A stretch of 64,000 nt of DNA, from assembly GCA_904066235.2 (NCBI GenBank), contig CAJFCV020000001.1:3472001-3536000 (forward strand), read 5' to 3'. Source of the DNA: Bursaphelenchus xylophilus (taxonomy: Eukaryota > Nematoda > Chromadorea > Rhabditida > Aphelenchoididae). Below the pieces are notes generated by a model. That model saw nothing but the letters and a program-made list of their open reading frames with translations, searched no databases and was not told the DNA's origin. Shown in pieces: positions 38,301 to 44,300 of the stretch. Every line of letters starts with the position of its first letter. Within the stretch, counting starts at the first letter, position 1. The translations under genes and the position numbers were made by a program.

Positions 38301-41300
38301 GGACCCACAGCAAAGATGACAGTACCCCAATAGCATTTACAATTCCGTAAATACGACTTTCCATCCACTACCTACAGTACCCCAAATCTTAGTTGCCCTG
38401 CCAAAAGCCGGCCCTCAAATTTTTCAAAATGGCTTTTGGCACTCTAATTTGTTCACCGCACCCGTATCCAGCGTTTGCAGGAATCACGGTTTGATTTATG
38501 ACCTAAAATACGTGTACGTTTGCCATCACGGGATGTTTTCCGCTCCCCCGTCTCCTTTCCCTCTCACGCCCATAAGCGTTCCCAACAAACATGCTCTTAT
38601 CTACAAACAAAAGCCAGAAGGTCAACACCGTTTCCGGCGCTAATAATTGATGGTCCGACAATAATTTATGGTTTCGACAATGAGAAAATTTAATATGCAA
38701 AAATTTTTGACAAAAAGAAGTGATAAAAATAAGTTTTTCGGTGATAACTTTGTGCATGAATGCGAAGGCGGGCTGAATTTTGGAAATAGTAGTGTATATG
38801 AACTTAGGATAGACTAGGAAGGGAGATTTGCTGAAAACTTCAGCGGTGTTCAAGTTACAACGGCATTAAAAATGAGTAGCACCAAAAATAATATCGCGGC
38901 CATAACTTGGCCAAAATTTGAGCCATTGACTTTAAATTTGGCACGTAGTACCTAAATGTCTTTAGGGCACGGCCCACACACTTTGAAGCCTCTTACTCTA
39001 CCCACATTACCATGGCATCATCAATATATGTTGTAGATGGGCATGAAAGGATAATACAGTTGACCTTTTCGAAATGCTATGTGCTCTTTCAAAACATGTT
39101 TATATTCTTTGTTTTTCTGCTGACATACAATTCTAATTTGAATACTTGCAAAAATTTGCATATTTCCAGCATAATTTGCATATATCCAAATTTCGCTCAA
39201 ATTTTTTATTTTCGCGAAATTTCGCAATCTTTGGCAGATTTTTTGCCTTCTCCCTGGCTTCGCCGAATCCCCACATCCTCCAGGCATATTTATTCGGAAG
39301 GCTCACGCATTGCCCCCCTCTCTTTCTCTGGCCCCCATCCGCGAACGCCGGCCCCTTTTCGGCAGTGTTCGCGAAAAAACAAGAAAAAAATGTAGGCGTT
39401 CTCTTGTCGGGCGGCGAGCACGGCCCATAAAGGGGCCGTGAGATGTTGAGGGACCGCTGATGACGTCCGATGGCGTCATGCTTTAGGAGTTGGGGGGAAA
39501 ACATTCGCCGTGTGTTTTCGGGCATTTTCCGCCGCTTGCGGGGGGTTTTTGCGGCCCGTTTTCGACTGTTTCGCCGCTTACAGCGGGGTGCAATCGGATT
39601 GTGGAGGGAGATTATTGTATAGGATAGTGAGATTTTACGGAGATTTGGGAGAAATGACACCACTTTTCGTGCAATCTTATAGTTGGTATAAAAGCCGGAA
39701 AATTTTCGATTTTAAGGGAAAGTAATGATGGGAGGAGATATTTTCGCAATATAGATGGTATTTGGCTGTATTGTTGAATCCGTATGGTCCTATTTTAGAC
39801 AAGGAAATAAAGTTTATCACGGGATTGGGCCAATTATCGGATTTTCTCCAGCTGATGTCTAGAATAATATTATTTTTGATTCGAATTGCCCTTACTATGA
39901 TGTGATATACGATTCTACAGTCTTCTTATGGCTTGTACTATCCTAATAAACTATTTACACTCCAAGAAGTTTCATTTTGAACCCTCTACCTGCCATTTTC
40001 ACCTGATGTCTAGTACAATATAATTCTTGTCCCGGATTTTTTGTTATTCTCGAAAACAATGTCCATCCACTTCTCGGAGCCCCATACAGTCCTATGAAGG
40101 CCGGAAGACCGGAAGAAATTGGATTTCCCCCCACCAAATGACGTTTTCTCTCGTCTGGTGCAAGGGCAGGAAGTCGAGAGTGTGAATTCCAAGTCACTTA
40201 TCCCCAATCCCTGCCCGCAAAACTGCCCCCAACAGCTCATATTTGGGCTGATGGTCACGTCATGCGCGACGTCAGATCCGGTCATTTTGCATCCTACTGT
40301 ATTGTTATTTTTGCGCCCCTCTTCTCTGCCCGCTCTCCTCTTGCCGAGCGCTCCCTTCGGCGTCGCGAGGCCCTCGTTTTTCACGTGATGTGTCCATTAG
40401 AGAGAGAGAAAAGAAGTGGGTGGGGACTTTGTTGGGGGAGATGGGGAAGAAGGAACACGCATCTGATGAAGTCTCTCTCTCTCTCTTGCTCTGGCTTCGA
40501 ACGGATTCAGAAGGCCGAGATTTGGCGGCCGATATTCGCGGAGTCATTTGCGAATTTCCGCGAGTTAATTCCCCTCCCCATTCAGGAGGTGCGAAGTGTT
40601 TTGAGGGTGGCGAGGATGACATCGCGCTGTCGTAACCACTATTTTCAACTTGTTTTTGGCACTTTTTATGGCATTTTTTAAAGGTTTTTGGCCCTTTTCG
40701 AATGAAGGATGACGCAAAAATGAAGTTTACGTGGAAAAGGCGGACGTTAAAGGGTTTTTATAGTGTTTCAAGGGGGTAGAACGGTAGAAGGAGTGTTTTG
40801 AAAAGTCTAAATTTTTTTTGAGTTATAGGTCTCAGATGTTTTGCTGTTTTTTTGAGGTTTTTGGACTTTTTTGAGGGGAAAAGGGCAAAATTGAAGATTA
40901 CTGTAGCGAAAATAGTTTTTAATGAGTTTTTGTGTTATTTTTCCTAATTTTTGAGGCTTTGGGGATCTGAGGGGGGTTGTGAAAAAAGCTATGGCAAGGG
41001 GGGACCAAAAAATTTTTTGATGTTTTTTGGTGTTTTTGTTACATTTTTTGATAGACTTTATCCCTACAAAAATTTTTCTTGGTAAACAGATTTTTTGTGG
41101 ACAAATTATACGATGAAACGTGCCTTATTTAAAAATTCCGTCTGCCTCTCCGAAATAATACGTTTTTTTCAATTTTTGTACTTTAATATACATATTTTTT
41201 ACTACTCAAATTACTATGCTAATCTCTGTCCGTGTTACGAAAAAACAAAAACCAGACATTGCATCAGTTTGCTATTTAAAATCGAAATTCTGTTAGATTT

Positions 41301-44300
41301 GCATTTTGATGTGAATTTCATTTTTTTTGTAAACAATTCAAAAAAATTGTTGAGACAAAAAAAAACAAAAATCGATAAATGATCTTTATTACGATTTTTT
41401 TATCGAATATTTGCATAATTTGAAATTTTTGTCGGAAAAAAAACTTAATTAACTGATAAGGCCCACTTAATAGTCTTGTTTATGAAGGGAGAGGCCGACA
41501 CAGCGGGATTAACCTCTCATTTGTTATTTCAAGAGAAGTTATCAACAAGTTTTTGGTGATTTTCCTCGTGTTTTTGAAATTTTCTTTTATCATTTTGGCC
41601 AAAAATTAATTTTTCGGACCAGAAATTGGATTTTCCAACTTTCTCCTCCCCATAACGCGATTATTTTTGCATAATGCGATCTGAAATTTTTACCCATGCC
41701 TTGGAAAATGTGGATTTACAATTCCTAAAAGTTTTGTGAAATTTGGAAAACTTTTTTTTGTCATCAATTTTTGAGATTTTTTAAAAATAAAATTAAAAAT
41801 TTTTTTTTTTGATTTTTTAAAATTACTTCCAAATTTTTCTTTCAAAACTCTTACTCGTCACTTGCAATAATAATTTGCCCTCAGTTGTAAGATTACTCCG
41901 TAATTTTAATACAATTTGACGTCAATTGTAGGTAGTAATTACAATTTTTGGAAGTAAAGAAACAGCGAAAATGGTTGTAAATAGTTTCTTGTGTAGTTTC
42001 CGAGTGGTTGGTAATGTTTTTTAAAATTTTTCAGATGATTTTTATATCCGATACTGCTTAATTTTACATTGTAAAAAAAATTTCAGGATTTCAAAAAAAA
42101 CTTTTTTAATTTATTTTTTTTTAATTTTTTAACGCTTACTAATACGCTTGATTTTGAGTTTATTCGAGATTTCAAAGGGATAAAATATTTTTTAAAAATT
42201 TTTTTTTTTAATTTTTAAGATTAATTTTTTGGATTTTTCAGAACTATTCAAACTCGAACAGTGCGATTAGTTCCAAGATGAGACCCACCGATTGTTGTGC
42301 CAGTCCCACTACCACACCCACTACGCCCTCTTCGTCCGGTTCGGCTTTCATGGAACTCAACAACCGACAAGTAAGTCGAAAATCGAAAAAATTTTAAAAA
42401 ATAAAAATAAAATTTTCTAGAATCTTGGTGAAATTTACAAAAATTAGAGATTGCAAGTTTGTAATATTTTTTGGAAAATTTCAGACCGCGTTAAGCAGAA
42501 ATTTCGAGAATTTTTGGTCGAAAAATCAAAAAATTTTATTTTTATTCGACCCGGATTTTCATAAAACTTTAAATTTTTTGCGATATATGATTCTCTTAGC
42601 ATCAATAGAAAATTCTATACCGCGCTATGCAGAAATAATAGGAATAATCCAAATTTTTTCGCTGAAATTTTTTTTGGTCCGAATTTTTTTGGGAACGTTC
42701 CTATCGAAGATAGTAAGAAACTATAGAGATGATAAGCCATTTCCCCTATTTTTAATCCCCATACAAGTTCATACAGTACTGCGTCATATGATCGGGCCAA
42801 TCCCAAAAAATTTACTAATGAAATTTTCGATTTTTTTGGCTTATCATAAGCCGTTTGATCGGAAGTTTTGCAATTGCGAAAACAAAGTATTCCACTGATA
42901 CTAAAGATTGGTGGGTTTGAAAGGATTTTGACAAGGAAAGTACTTTTATGGGGGCTCCTACTTTTTGACGGGACATATCTCAAAAAATCAGAAAAAATAT
43001 GCTGATCAAGGATATATAAATCTTAGCTGCCCATTTTAGGGTTTTAGGGGTGAAAACTCAATCGGAAGTTGACTTAAAGTCCTATACGAACCCCTTTTCG
43101 GCTAATTTTTCACGGGTTTACAATTTTTATTTCGGCTTAAAATGATGTTTATTGAGTTCCTAAGACGTAATAAATCAGTCTTGGCCCAAAAATTTATTTT
43201 TCCGACCTTCAACTTCAAAAAAAGTTGATTCAGCCCAAAAGGGAAATCGAACCCGTGCGGCGTCCTCCGTCTTGATTCCCAGACTACGGCACTAACCACT
43301 CGGCCACACCGCTCTCTTCCGAAGGAAGAGACCGACTGCGCTTTTTATCGTTTCGAATGCATGCGCCTTTTGTAGGGAAATTGAGCCAGTTTTTGGGCAT
43401 TTTCACCCCTAAAAGCCCAAAATGGGCAGCTAAGATTTATATATCCTTGATCAGCACATTTTTTCTGATTTTTTGAGGTATGTCCCGTCAAAAAGTAGGA
43501 GCCCCCATAAAAGTACTTTCCTTGTGAGATCAAAGATAGCAATAATTTTGAAAAAAAAAATTCGAAAATAAAAATTTTTTTGATTTAGCGTTTGATAATT
43601 TTATGGTCGATTACTGACGAGGTATTTGATCTTTCTACAAAAAATCAATTTTTTCCGAGCGAAAATCCGAAAGTTATAGGCAAAGAAAGGTTTCTGTCTG
43701 GCCACTCTCCTCATTTTTCGTGCTCTCTCGAAAAAAAGATTGTTGAATATCTCGAGTCTCTATGCAATTTGTGAGCTGAAATTTTTAGGGATTGGTCTAT
43801 ATACCATGTATACTGTGTACAAAAAATTTGAGGAAAATCGAAGATATCAAAAATTTTTGAAAAAATTGGGTCAAAAATTAGCCAAAAAATGGCGAAAATT
43901 TCGATTTTTCTTCAGAAAAAATCAATTTGACCAACCAATTTTTGCAGGTTGAGCGACTCCGCACCGTGCTCACCGAAGAGGTGGAGATCCACGGCAAAGA
44001 GAACTTCCCCACACTCCGCATCACCCTCCACAAACTCATCTCGCACGTGCGCCGAAAACTGCTCGACCGCCAGCTGGCCCTGAAACACGTCAAGCTGAAC
44101 GGCGGCGCCGCCTCGTACGTGCTGAGCATGGACGAGTTCGTCTACAGTGATCTCGACCTCATCTTCCCCATCGACTTGAGTCAGGAGGGCGACTTTGACA
44201 AGGTGCGCTGCGCCGTTTTTGATGCGCTAATCGAGCTGATGCCCGCCTCCACGAACAAACAGATGATGTGTGTGGACACGTTGAAGGACATTTACATCCG

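Noticed and set aside
39133..39663. 176-codon minus-strand frame in intron 2
   Set aside because: No recognisable motif, and plus-strand frames of similar size overlap it. A GC-richer islet explains the open frames.
41452..41461. ACTGATAAGG as an intestinal GATA-factor site in intron 2
   Set aside because: It matches the consensus, but about one such match is expected by chance in 64 kb on both strands.
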